Shown here: positions 51,942 to 59,676 of the stretch, in pieces | Layout: each line of letters opens with the position of its first letter | Position numbering within the stretch: position 1 is the first letter of the stretch | Assembly: GCF_022748595.1 (NCBI RefSeq) | Contig: NZ_JALDSX010000002.1 | Coordinates: forward strand, 1-64,000 | Reading direction: 5' to 3' | Origin: Brevibacterium sp. ZH18 | Lineage (GTDB): Bacteria > Actinomycetota > Actinomycetes > Actinomycetales > Brevibacteriaceae | DNA: 64,000 bases | The notes under the pieces: generated by a model | Told to the model about the DNA's origin: nothing | The model's database searches: none | Seen by the model: only the letters and a program-made list of their open reading frames with translations | Made by a program: the position numbers and the translations under genes

Positions 51942-52661
51942 ATGAAACGCGCACTCCCAGCCATCGCTCTCATCGCCGCCCTGAGCCTGTCCGCCTGTTC
52001 GGGGTCCGGCTCGAAATCTGATCAGAGCCAGGAGGGAGGCGATGACTCGGCATCCCAGGCCGCCGCAGAACAGACCTCACAGGCGAAGAAGCTCGACAAG
52101 GATCAGGTCAAGAAGATCATCGAATCCACCGATGCCGACGGCCAGAAATTCAAGACCATCGACACCGCGGCGGCGTCCGGCAGCGAAGCGCTCAAGGCCC
52201 TGGAAAGTTCCGAATTCGAACCCGCGAAGTGCAAGGACATGTCGATGTCCGCCCTCAACGCAAGCCAGGCGAGCAACGGCACCACCGCCACCGGTGTCTC
52301 CTCCGACAAGACGCTCACCGTCGCTCTCATCAGCCTCGCTAACGAGGCCGACGCAACCAAACAGCTGAAGAACTCGAGCACGATCACCGAAGAGTGCAGC
52401 AATGTGACCGTGAAGTCACAGGGCATCGAGATGAAGATGTCCTACAAGCCCTTCGACGCCACCGTTGACGGCGCCGATGAAACCGTGGGCATCAGCGCCA
52501 AGATCGATGCCGGAGGTCAGACAGTCCTCAGCACCGACACTGTCACAAGCCGAGTCGGCAATAACATCGTCACCGCTGCCAACGTCGCCGACACCAGCGA
52601 CAAAGAGGTCGTGCCCAAGACCGCCGAGGCATTCGTCGAGGCCGTCAAGAACGCCGGCTGA
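51942..52661 (+). CDS. Secreted lipoprotein of unknown function
   Basis: A 239-residue exported lipoprotein. Signal peptide with lipobox (IAALSLSACSGS), a Gln/Ser/Asp linker, then a ~170-residue domain with a single cysteine pair (PAKCKD and EECSNV) and an alternating beta pattern, recalling extracytoplasmic sensor-like domains of actinobacterial lipoproteins (PknH-type), although I cannot confirm the family. ATG at 51942 with GAGAGG upstream. It converges on menC with 40 bp between stop codons. Confidence 0.8.
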   Translation: MKRALPAIALIAALSLSACSGSGSKSDQSQEGGDDSASQAAAEQTSQAKKLDKDQVKKIIESTDADGQKFKTIDTAAASGSEALKALESSEFEPAKCKDMSMSALNASQASNGTTATGVSSDKTLTVALISLANEADATKQLKNSSTITEECSNVTVKSQGIEMKMSYKPFDATVDGADETVGISAKIDAGGQTVLSTDTVTSRVGNNIVTAANVADTSDKEVVPKTAEAFVEAVKNAG

Positions 52662-52711
52662 TCCTCGCCTCAAGTTTCAGACCTGATCCTCGCCCCAAGT
52701 TTCAGACCTGA
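52658..52711. repeat. 25-bp tandem duplication spanning two convergent stop codons
   Basis: Two copies (52658-52682 and 52683-52707) differ at one base (CCTCAAG versus CCCCAAG). The first begins at the lipoprotein stop codon and the second includes the menC stop codon on the other strand. Confidence 0.93.
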
Positions 52712-53838
52712 GGCCGCAGGTGCGTCCAACACGCCTGCAGCCGGTCAGACCACCACGCGAATCGTCCCGGATCCACCGCCAGCGCCTCGAGGCGCTTCGG
52801 GTCCGGGACGATTCGCGTCACCGGAATCCGCCCATCGACCGGGCTCAGGCTCTTCTCCTCGGCCACGACATCCTCCCCAAAGAGCCGGGCCGTCCCCAGA
52901 CCGCAGGCCGGATTCTCGCCGAGGATCTCGAGACTCCGGTCAGTCCGCGGCAGCGACGCCGCCAAGTGTGCACCGGCGGCCAGACCGACGGATGACTCCA
53001 GGGCCGAGGACACCACGGCCGGCAGGCCGCAGGCCTCGATGACCGAACGTGCGGCAGCGATCCCACCCAGCGGTTGAACCTTGACGATGACCACCTCGGC
53101 GGCTCCCAGCTCTGCCACGCGCAGCGGATCATCGGCCTTCCGGATCGATTCGTCGGCGGCGAGGACCACGGGCAGACCGCGCTCGGACAGTGCCTGCCGC
53201 AGCCGAGCCATGTCTTCAACGGCGGCCACAGGCTGTTCGAAGTACTGGAGATCGAAGTGCGCGAACTCCGCACACGCGGTCAGCGCCTCCGGCACCGAGT
53301 ATCCGGCATTCGCATCGAGGCGAAGGGTGGCTGTCGGAAACAGTCGCCGAAACTCGCGGAGCCGTTCCAGGTCAGCCGGCAGCGAGTCGATGCCGTGCTC
53401 GGCGACCTTTGCCTTGACCGTGCCGACGGGACCGAACCGGGACAGGATTGCTTCGACCTCGGAGGTCGCACACGCCGGCAGGGTCGCGTTGATCGCGACG
53501 AAGCTCTCGCCGAGGTGGCCCGAAGCCTCCGCTCCCGGCACAGCAGCCGTGCCCGGGTGTGGGGGCAGATGCCCCGCGAACTCGAGCGCGGCGCGCAGCC
53601 AGCGCGACGACTCGGCAGTGCCGTACTCGGTGAACGGGGAGAACTCAGCCCACCCGTTAGGGCCTTCGAAGAGGAGGACCTCACGCTCGGTGATTCCGCG
53701 GAACCGTGTGACCATCGGCAGGCGAAGAACGTGGACTTCCTGAAGCAGGTCCATCATCGATTCGGGAAGTTCGGCGCTCGAAGGGTTCTCCGGGTTCGCA
53801 GACTTCTCCGCGTCCAAGCTCAGTTCAGTGTTGGCCAT
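52702..53838 (-). CDS. menC: o-Succinylbenzoate synthase
   Basis: Enolase-superfamily dehydratase forming o-succinylbenzoate. The 378-residue protein has the catalytic lysine pair in TVKAKVAEHG, metal ligands in LRLDANAGYS, YFEQP and AADESIRK, and the second catalytic lysine in VIVKVQPLGG. The N-terminal ~30 residues are a family-atypical acidic/Ser extension. It is divergent from menB across 95 bp; a TAGGCT box ends 6 bases before the ATG. Confidence 0.93.
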   Translation of the reverse strand: MANTELSLDAEKSANPENPSSAELPESMMDLLQEVHVLRLPMVTRFRGITEREVLLFEGPNGWAEFSPFTEYGTAESSRWLRAALEFAGHLPPHPGTAAVPGAEASGHLGESFVAINATLPACATSEVEAILSRFGPVGTVKAKVAEHGIDSLPADLERLREFRRLFPTATLRLDANAGYSVPEALTACAEFAHFDLQYFEQPVAAVEDMARLRQALSERGLPVVLAADESIRKADDPLRVAELGAAEVVIVKVQPLGGIAAARSVIEACGLPAVVSSALESSVGLAAGAHLAASLPRTDRSLEILGENPACGLGTARLFGEDVVAEEKSLSPVDGRIPVTRIVPDPKRLEALAVDPGRFAWWSDRLQACWTHLRPQV

Positions 53839-53844
53839 GTGCCC

Positions 53845-53850
53845 AGCCTA
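53845..53850 (-). promoter_or_regulatory. -10 box for leaderless menC mRNA
   Basis: TAGGCT on the minus strand with 6 bases to the ATG at 53838. Confidence 0.65.
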
Positions 53851-53861
53851 GCGCCGCCCTC

Positions 53862-53915
53862 TTCAGCTGCGCCGCATTCTTCAGCCGCGCCGTCCTCTCC
53901 GGCCGCGCCGCCGCA
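53862..53915. repeat. 18-bp tandem repeat between divergent menC and menB
   Basis: Three units at 53862, 53880 and 53898 of the form TTCAGCCGCGCCGTCCTC, sitting between the two leaderless promoters and covering most of the 95-bp gap, including where both -35 regions should be. Confidence 0.88.
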
Positions 53916-53920
53916 AGGGA

Positions 53921-53926
53921 TAGGCT
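53921..53926 (+). promoter_or_regulatory. -10 box for leaderless menB mRNA
   Basis: TAGGCT with 7 bases to the ATG at 53934; the same hexamer is used by divergent menC. Confidence 0.65.
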
Positions 53927-53933
53927 TGGAGCC

Positions 53934-54851
53934 ATGACCGTTTCAGAAATCTTCGACCCCTCTCAGTGGCGCGACGTCTCCGGATTCGACTTCACCGACA
54001 TCACCTACCATCGCGCGGTCAACCCCGACGGCACAGACCTCGGCTGCGTGCGCATCGCCTTCGACCGCCCAGACATCCGCAACGCCTTCCGCCCCCACAC
54101 CGTCGACGAGCTCTACCGCGCCCTCGACCACGCCCGGCAGACCCCTGACGTGGGTGCAGTCCTGCTCACCGGCAACGGTCCCAGCTCCCGTGACGGCGGC
54201 TGGGCCTTCTGCTCCGGCGGCGACCAGCGCATCCGCGGCCGTTCGGGCTATCAGTACGCCTCCGGCGAGACCCAGGAGACAGTGGATCCCGCCCGCGCCG
54301 GCCGCCTCCACATCCTCGAGGTCCAGCGCCTCATCCGCACCATGCCCAAGATCGTCATCGCCGTCGTCCCCGGGTGGGCGGCAGGCGGCGGGCACAGCCT
54401 CCACGTCGTCTGCGACATGACCATCGCCTCCCGCCAGCATGCCAAATTCAAGCAGACAGATGCCGACGTAGGCTCCTATGATGCCGGCTATGGTTCCGCC
54501 TACCTCGCGAAGATGGTCGGGCAGAAGAAGGCTCGCGAGATCTTCTTCCTCGGCCGCACCTACTCGGCCCAGGACATGGCAGATATGGGCGCCGTCAATG
54601 AGGTCGTCGACCACGAACAGCTCGAAACCGCAGCACTGACGATGGCGAGGGAGATCCTCGGCAAGTCGCCCAACGCACAGCGGATGCTGAAGTTCGCCTT
54701 CAACCTTCTCGATGACGGACTGATGGGACAGCAGGTATTCGCCGGTGAGGCCACCCGCCTTGGCTACATGACCGACGAAGCCGTCGAAGGCCGCGACTCC
54801 TTCCTCGAGAAGCGCGACCCCGACTGGTCGCCGTTCCCTTGGTACTACTGA
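53934..54851 (+). CDS. menB: 1,4-Dihydroxy-2-naphthoyl-CoA synthase
   Basis: Crotonase-fold enzyme that cyclises o-succinylbenzoyl-CoA. The 305-residue protein shows the MenB motifs AFCSGGDQRIRGRSGYQY, VIAVVPGWAAGGGHSLHVVCD and the C-terminal EKRDPDWSPFPWYY. Followed directly by menE: the stop codon is 1 base before the menE TTG. Confidence 0.97.
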   Translation: MTVSEIFDPSQWRDVSGFDFTDITYHRAVNPDGTDLGCVRIAFDRPDIRNAFRPHTVDELYRALDHARQTPDVGAVLLTGNGPSSRDGGWAFCSGGDQRIRGRSGYQYASGETQETVDPARAGRLHILEVQRLIRTMPKIVIAVVPGWAAGGGHSLHVVCDMTIASRQHAKFKQTDADVGSYDAGYGSAYLAKMVGQKKAREIFFLGRTYSAQDMADMGAVNEVVDHEQLETAALTMAREILGKSPNAQRMLKFAFNLLDDGLMGQQVFAGEATRLGYMTDEAVEGRDSFLEKRDPDWSPFPWYY

Positions 54852-54900
54852 GTTGAAACCTGCTGAGTTGAGGCCTGCCGAGTTGAGGCCTGCCAAGTTG
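54851..54900. repeat. 15-bp in-frame repeat carrying four TTG codons at the menB/menE junction
   Basis: Units AGTTGAGGCCTGCCG at 54851, 54866, 54881 and a partial at 54896. The first begins on the last base of the menB stop codon. Each holds an in-frame TTG (54853, 54868, 54883, 54898). Confidence 0.92.
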
Positions 54901-56226
54901 GCCGGGGCCCCGGAGATGACCGGTGCGGGTGAGGTGCACGCGGCAGATCTGCCCGCGGCGATCGATCGTGCCCTGTCCGGCCGGTCGATCCTCGTCCTGC
55001 CGCAGACCCGCGAAGGCTCCATCGCCGAGGTTTCCCCAAGCAGGTGGGCAGGTGACGGTCGCGTCCCGGCCCTGATTCTCTTCACCTCAGGTTCGACCGG
55101 GCAGGCCAAGGCCGTCGCCCTGTCCGCGGAGGCCCTGACCACCTCGGCGCGGGCGACCGAACAGTTCCTATCCGGGCCCGGCGACTGGCACCTGACCCTG
55201 CCGATCAACCACATCGCGGGGTTCCAGGTCGAACTCCGCGCCCGTCTCGCCGGTCGCGCACCCGTGCGCACCGCCTCGGCGAGGTTCACTGCCGATTCCT
55301 TCGCCGAGGAGGTCGCCGAGCTCCTCGAACGCGCGGGCGATCGCCCGACGTACGGTTCACTCGTGCCGACGCAGCTGCACCGCATCCTCGCCGATGAGAG
55401 CGCCACCAAGGCCGCTGCCGTGCTCGACGCGATCCTGCTGGGCGGGTCGGCGATCTCACCGTCCCTCCTCGAACGTGCTGCCGCCAACGGTCTGCACCTC
55501 GTGCGCACCTATGGAATGAGCGAAACCGCCGGCGGCTGTGTCTACGATGGCGTCCCGTTCGACGGAGTTGAGATCACGATCACCGATTCGGCGACGATCG
55601 ACCTGCGCGGACCGGTCGTCGCCGACGCCTACGTTGAGTTCGCTGAAAACGGCGACATCTCCCCCGTCGACCATCCCGGTCTCGAGCGCACTATGGGTTC
55701 AGACGGGCACGTTTCGCGGACCATGCACACGAGCGATCTGGGCCGCCTCGACGATGGTGTGCTCACAGTGCTCGGGCGCAGCGACGACATCATCGTCTCT
55801 GGGGGAACCAATGTCTCGCCCCACGCCCTCGAGACCGGGCTGCTGCCGACGTGGCAGCACTACGGGGTCGCCGAGATGCTCGTGACCTGGTTGCCCGACG
55901 ACGAATGGGGGAAGAAGATCGTCGCCCTCGTCAGACTTGAGGGTGGAGGTCTTGAGGGCGGAAGTCTTGCAGGCGGAGGTCTTGGGGCCCAGCCGGCTGA
56001 GGACGGTTCGTTCGGAGCTGGGACTCTTAGTGTGATGAGCAGCGAACCGCGAGAACTGGCGAGCTATCTGGCAGGACTCGATCACGGCATGCACGGTCAG
56101 CTCCTGCCGCAGCTCGTCTTCGTCGTCGACGAGATACCGAATCGTTCGATCGGGAAGCCCGACCGCAGGGCCGCCGCACGGCTGGCCGCTGAGCTATCGG
56201 GCTCTGGGTGTTCGGGCTCTGGGTGA
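54853..56226 (+). CDS. menE: o-Succinylbenzoate-CoA ligase
   Basis: Adenylate-forming ligase that activates o-succinylbenzoate. The 457-residue protein has ILFTSGSTGQAKAV (P-loop), RTYGMSETAGG, GRSDDIIVSGGTNVSP and the catalytic lysine segment NRSIGKPDRRA. The start codon is one of four repeated in-frame TTGs; none has a ribosome site and 54853 couples best to menB. A 15-bp array (55936-55985) inserts a GGLEGGSLAGGGLG loop in the C-terminal domain, and the last 30 bases are a tandem duplication ending in the stop. Confidence 0.93.
   Translation: MKPAELRPAELRPAKLAGAPEMTGAGEVHAADLPAAIDRALSGRSILVLPQTREGSIAEVSPSRWAGDGRVPALILFTSGSTGQAKAVALSAEALTTSARATEQFLSGPGDWHLTLPINHIAGFQVELRARLAGRAPVRTASARFTADSFAEEVAELLERAGDRPTYGSLVPTQLHRILADESATKAAAVLDAILLGGSAISPSLLERAAANGLHLVRTYGMSETAGGCVYDGVPFDGVEITITDSATIDLRGPVVADAYVEFAENGDISPVDHPGLERTMGSDGHVSRTMHTSDLGRLDDGVLTVLGRSDDIIVSGGTNVSPHALETGLLPTWQHYGVAEMLVTWLPDDEWGKKIVALVRLEGGGLEGGSLAGGGLGAQPAEDGSFGAGTLSVMSSEPRELASYLAGLDHGMHGQLLPQLVFVVDEIPNRSIGKPDRRAAARLAAELSGSGCSGSG
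55936..55985. repeat. 15-bp in-frame repeat inside menE
   Basis: Units at 55936, 55951 and 55966 (CTTGAGGGCGGAAGT-like) plus a partial at 55981, encoding a Gly/Leu/Glu loop between the ATP-binding lobe and the C-terminal lysine motif. Confidence 0.9.
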
Positions 56227-56230
56227 TCGG
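56197..56230. repeat. 15-bp tandem duplication ending in the menE stop codon
   Basis: TCGGGCTCTGGGTGT (56197-56211) and TCGGGCTCTGGGTGA (56212-56226); the last codon is Cys in the first copy and the stop in the second. A further TCGG follows. Confidence 0.92.
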
Positions 56231-56300
56231 CCGAACAAGGCTCTGACCTGACCTCTGACCAGCATGAGTGAGACGAATACCCGATCAAGTGAACAATCGG

Positions 56301-56306
56301 TAATAT
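56301..56306 (+). promoter_or_regulatory. Candidate -10 box of menA
   Basis: TAATAT about 40 bp upstream of the menA ATG, giving a leader of roughly 34 nt with GAGGAAGG in it. Confidence 0.4.
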
Positions 56307-56346
56307 GAGACGGTTCCAATTTTCGTGAGGAAGGTATCCGACCACC

Positions 56347-57279
56347 ATGGCAAATGCCGCGCAGTGGATCTCCGGGGCCCGATTACGAACGCTGCCACTG
56401 GCTGTGGCTCCCGTTCTCATCGGCACCGGCGCCGCTATCGGCTCCGTCGGCGGATTCACCTCATTCATCATCGACGACTTCACGAACACCGAACAGCATC
56501 ACTCCCTGCCGCAGATCCTGTGTCGGGCTCTGCTCGCCCTCATCGTCTCGCTCTGCCTGCAGATCGGTTCGAACTTCGCCAATGACTACTCTGACGGCAT
56601 CCGCGGCACGGACGATGAGCGGGTCGGACCAGTACGACTGACTGCCACAGGCCTCGCCGAGCCGGCAACCGTCAAGCGTGCGGCGTTCCTCTTCTTCGGC
56701 ATCGCCGCCGTCGTCGGGGTCATCCTCGTCCTCATCTCCCAAGCCTGGTGGTTCCTCGTCGTCGGAGCCGCAGCTGTGGCCGCAGCATGGTTCTACACCG
56801 GAGGTAAGAAGCCGTACGGATATATGGGCCTCGGAGAGGTGTTCGTCTTCATCTTCTTCGGCCTCATCGCCACTTTGGGAACCATGTGGATGCAGGTCGG
56901 CACCCTCACTCTCAGCGGCTGGGCCGGTGCCGTGGCCATCGGATCACTCGCCTCGGCGGTGCTCATGGTCAACAATCTCCGGGACATCCCGACAGATGTC
57001 GACGCGGGAAAGATCACGGTGGCCGTCCGCCTCGGCGATCATCGAGCACGCATTGCGTACGCAACCATGGTGCTCGCGCCGTTCGCTCTGCTGGCGCTCG
57101 CGATCCTCGATGGTCACCCGGCCGTCGCTTTGGCCATTCTTGCTCTCGTGCTCGCGCTCAACCCGCTGAAGACGGTGCTGCGCGGAACGACGGGGCCCGG
57201 CCTCATCCCGCCGATCAAATCGACAGGGCTGACCGGCCTCTGCTTCGCCGCCCTGATGGGACTCGGGCTGGCACTGTAG
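56347..57279 (+). CDS. menA: 1,4-Dihydroxy-2-naphthoate polyprenyltransferase
   Basis: Membrane prenyltransferase of the UbiA family that attaches the isoprenoid tail. The 310-residue protein has 8-9 hydrophobic helices, the first Asp motif NFANDYSDGIRGTDD and the second DIPTDVDAGK, and the typical MenA start QWISGARLRTLPLAVAPVL. It follows menE by 120 bp with its own probable promoter. Confidence 0.96.
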   Translation: MANAAQWISGARLRTLPLAVAPVLIGTGAAIGSVGGFTSFIIDDFTNTEQHHSLPQILCRALLALIVSLCLQIGSNFANDYSDGIRGTDDERVGPVRLTATGLAEPATVKRAAFLFFGIAAVVGVILVLISQAWWFLVVGAAAVAAAWFYTGGKKPYGYMGLGEVFVFIFFGLIATLGTMWMQVGTLTLSGWAGAVAIGSLASAVLMVNNLRDIPTDVDAGKITVAVRLGDHRARIAYATMVLAPFALLALAILDGHPAVALAILALVLALNPLKTVLRGTTGPGLIPPIKSTGLTGLCFAALMGLGLAL

Positions 57280-57290
57280 CGCCCAGGAGG

Positions 57291-57560
57291 TCAGCTCTCC
57301 TGGTCGTCGACGATCTGGTCCTCGACCGATTCGTCCATGCCCTTGCGCTTCGGGGTCTTCTGGCGCTTGGCCACCCGGCCCTCGATGTCGTCCGCGACCT
57401 TGGCCCTCAGATTGCCGAGGAACAGGTAGCTTAAGAGCGCACCGACGAGAATCGCCACCACGGCCATGACCAGAGTGAACCCGAGGAACGGCTGCAGAAT
57501 CAGTCCGACCGCGACGATGATGCCGAGCCGAGCCAGTGTGTAGATCCAGAAGTTGCGCAT
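57291..57560 (-). CDS. DUF4229 small membrane protein
   Basis: An 89-residue protein with two membrane helices (LARLGIIVAVGLIL, LVMAVVAILVGALLSYLFL) followed by a basic/acidic tail (VAKRQKTPKRKGMDE), matching the DUF4229 family found next to menA in many actinobacteria. Function unknown. The ATG at 57560 was preferred over an upstream start because a TAAAAT box ends 7 bases before it. Confidence 0.82.
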   Translation of the reverse strand: MRNFWIYTLARLGIIVAVGLILQPFLGFTLVMAVVAILVGALLSYLFLGNLRAKVADDIEGRVAKRQKTPKRKGMDESVEDQIVDDQES

Positions 57561-57567
57561 TGCACCT

Positions 57568-57573
57568 ATTTTA
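57568..57573 (-). promoter_or_regulatory. -10 box for a leaderless DUF4229 mRNA
   Basis: TAAAAT on the minus strand, 7 bases before the ATG at 57560. Confidence 0.55.
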
Positions 57574-57632
57574 GTCTGTCCACTTGAGGATTTCGTCACC
57601 GGTCACCTGAGTCAGCGCTCAGGTTGGTGGAC

Positions 57633-57638
57633 TATCCT
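57633..57638 (+). promoter_or_regulatory. -10 box for a leaderless PLDc_N gene mRNA
   Basis: TATCCT followed by 6 bases and the ATG at 57645; divergent from the DUF4229 promoter 60 bp away. Confidence 0.6.
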
Positions 57639-57644
57639 GGGTGT

Positions 57645-58121
57645 ATGGCTCGACTACTCATTGCTGCGATCGTTCTTGCCGCAGCGATCACGCTCTACGG
57701 ACTCTTCGATTGCCTCTTGCGCGATCGTGGTCTGGTACGAGTCCTGCCCAAAGCAGTGTGGGCGATCATCATCCTCGTCATTCCGGTTCTCGGCTTCGTC
57801 CTCTGGTACATCTTCGGCCGTGGTTCTGAAGACAAACCCACTGCTGCTCCGCGTCGCCGCGGACCCAGCGCCCCCGATGACGACGACGCCTATCTGCGTA
57901 AGGTCGACCGAGACGTCAAGCTCGGCAAGCACGCACCAGAAGCACGCAATCCCAAGGACCCCGTTCCTGAGGCCGATGCCAATGGTGGTGCTGAGAAGTC
58001 CGACACAGCCGACGACTCCGACGAGTCTTCAGCCGACGACGCTCCTACAGCCGATACCGATGAGCACGGACCCGGCGGGTCCAGCGGCTCTCAGGGCGAC
58101 GGCCGCGGCCACAGCAACTGA
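57645..58121 (+). CDS. PLD nuclease N-terminal (PLDc_N) domain membrane protein
   Basis: A 158-residue protein with two helices (LLIAAIVLAAAITLYGLFDCL, AVWAIIILVIPVLGFVLWYIFG), the PLDc_N hairpin seen at the start of cardiolipin synthases but without any phospholipase domain. The C-terminal ~90 residues are acidic low complexity (DDSDESSADD). Stand-alone PLDc_N proteins are frequent in actinobacteria; function unknown. The stop codon is the first unit of a CTGA/CTGG repeat. Confidence 0.84.
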   Translation: MARLLIAAIVLAAAITLYGLFDCLLRDRGLVRVLPKAVWAIIILVIPVLGFVLWYIFGRGSEDKPTAAPRRRGPSAPDDDDAYLRKVDRDVKLGKHAPEARNPKDPVPEADANGGAEKSDTADDSDESSADDAPTADTDEHGPGGSSGSQGDGRGHSN

Positions 58122-58149
58122 CTGACTGGCTGACTGACTGGCTGGCTGA
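58118..58149. repeat. Tetranucleotide CTGA/CTGG repeat over a stop codon
   Basis: Eight 4-bp units from 58118 to 58149; the TGA of the first is the stop of the PLDc_N gene. A 4-bp period means slippage would leave the stop intact. Confidence 0.9.
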
Positions 58150-58186
58150 CGGTCGATCCGCCTGACCGTCTGAACTCCACTTCACA

Positions 58187-58267
58187 GGGCCGTATGCGCT
58201 GGGTCCGTATTCAATTGGGCCCGAAGTCTGGGCCCGAAGTCTGGGCCCGTATTCACTGGGTCCGAAG
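58187..58267. repeat. 13-16-bp tandem repeat, six units
   Basis: Units begin GGGCCG/GGGTCC at 58187, 58201, 58217, 58230, 58243 and 58258; the two at 58217 and 58230 are identical 13-mers. With the repeats on either side, it fills much of the 428-bp gene-free stretch 58122-58549, in which I see no gene. Confidence 0.87.
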
Positions 58268-58436
58268 GCGCGCGGATGCAGATTCTTCCGACGAACTGAC
58301 TCATCCGGCTAAGGGTATTCGTGCAGCAGGTGAACCGGCGTGCTGGCGGACAGCTGAAACACGCATCCACCCGAGCCGCAGCTCAGCCGACTCAACGTCT
58401 GCAAACAGACTCACAGGCCGGACAGAGTGGCAGCCT

Positions 58437-58491
58437 GGCCGACTGGGTAGCCAGGCAGACAGCCCGGCCGACTGGGTAGCCAGGCAGACAG
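58437..58491. repeat. 26-bp direct repeat, two exact copies
   Basis: A 26-bp sequence beginning GGCCGACTGGGTAGCCAGGC is present exactly at 58437-58462 and 58466-58491 (period 29). ACAG-rich slippage sequence follows to about 58520. It lies about 60 bp beyond the ccsB stop codon. Confidence 0.93.
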
Positions 58492-58549
58492 ACAAACAGA
58501 CTGACAGACAGGCCGACGGTCGCTTCAGCAGGCCAGCCTTGTTACCAGC

Positions 58550-59557
58550 TCAGTCGAGTCCGGAGTACGAGTGCAGTCCGTTGAAGTACATATTGACGAC
58601 GGTGAAGTTGAAGATCACAGTCGCAATGCCGACGAGGTTGAGCACGGCAACCCTCGTCGGTCCCCAACCACGTGTGGCGCGGGCATGCAGGTACGCGGCG
58701 TAGATGACCCAGACGACGAACGTCCAGATCTCCTTGGAGTCCCAGCCCCAGTAGCGGCTCCAGGCCACCTCGGCCCAGATCGCGCCGGCGATGAGAGTGA
58801 ACGTCCAAGTGATGAATCCGACCGCGGCGATCGTATAGGAGAACCGCTCCAAGTCGATGCTCGAGGGCATACGCCGCATGAACCGCAGCCACTTCGGATC
58901 CTTTGTCTCATGGGCGTTCTTGAGGATCTGGAACACAGCCAAGATTGCTGAGATGTAGAGCAGCGACGTCGACAGGATTGCGATCGGCACGTGGATGGCG
59001 ATCCAGTACGAGTCGAGCGCCGGAATGAGCTTCGCAGCAGGTGTGTAGAAGACCGTGATGGCCAGCCCCAGACACAGGAGCACTCCCCCGGCAACAATGG
59101 TTCCCAGGTAGCGGATGTCCTTCTTCACGTTGACGATGAGGAAGACGACGACCGTAATCGCCGTAGCTGTGAGGACGTACTCCATCATGTTGCCCCACGG
59201 CACACGCATCACGGACAGGGCACGAGTGAGAACTGCGGCAATGTGCAGCAGCACCGCGAGGACGAGCAGCGAAGTGCCGATCCGAGCACCACGGCGCGGC
59301 TTGTTCTTCCCCGAACCGGTCGACGCATCCGCAGATGCATCGATCTCCGGCGGGTCGAGCAGCGCCGTCGCTGTCTTCCGATTGGTCCGTCGCACAGTTG
59401 AGGCCCGTGCAGCGCCCGAGGTGATTGCTTCGCTCTGTTTGAGCTCTCGCCCACCGAACAGGTCGAAGGCGTAGAAGATCATGGCGAACGCGTAGACGAT
59501 CATCGCCGAAACGATGAGCTGGTTCGACCACATTGCGAGGTCAGTGTTGACGTCCAT
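58550..59557 (-). CDS. ccsB: Cytochrome c biogenesis protein CcsB (ResC)
   Basis: Membrane heme-handling component of cytochrome c maturation system II, working with ResB. The 335-residue protein has about eight helices and the tryptophan-rich heme motif AWSRYWGWDSKEIWTFVVW; a conserved histidine follows in AYLHARATRGWG. An insert of ~60 charged residues lies after the second helix. GGAGG stands 5 bases before the ATG. It is 119 bp from resB, with a candidate own promoter. Confidence 0.95.
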   Translation of the reverse strand: MDVNTDLAMWSNQLIVSAMIVYAFAMIFYAFDLFGGRELKQSEAITSGAARASTVRRTNRKTATALLDPPEIDASADASTGSGKNKPRRGARIGTSLLVLAVLLHIAAVLTRALSVMRVPWGNMMEYVLTATAITVVVFLIVNVKKDIRYLGTIVAGGVLLCLGLAITVFYTPAAKLIPALDSYWIAIHVPIAILSTSLLYISAILAVFQILKNAHETKDPKWLRFMRRMPSSIDLERFSYTIAAVGFITWTFTLIAGAIWAEVAWSRYWGWDSKEIWTFVVWVIYAAYLHARATRGWGPTRVAVLNLVGIATVIFNFTVVNMYFNGLHSYSGLD

Positions 59558-59657
59558 ACATCCTCCGCACCAGCGGTGCTCTTCCGTTGCATTGTGTCAC
59601 CGGCGCTGTGCCGCCGGTGTCGTGCTGTCAGCGCCGTGTCTTATGCGCTCCGCGGCA

Positions 59658-59663
59658 ATTCTA
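59658..59663 (-). promoter_or_regulatory. Candidate -10 box upstream of ccsB
   Basis: TAGAAT on the minus strand in the resB-ccsB gap, which would give a leader of about 94 nt with a ribosome site. Confidence 0.4.
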
Positions 59664-59676
59664 CTCCGCGTAGTAG

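Noticed and set aside
53943-55508. A 521-codon open frame on the minus strand
   Set aside because: Antisense to menB and menE, both clear enzymes with intact motifs.
58187-58520. Dense repeats that could be an origin or iteron region
   Set aside because: No dnaA, rep or parAB gene nearby, units vary in length and no DnaA boxes are evident.
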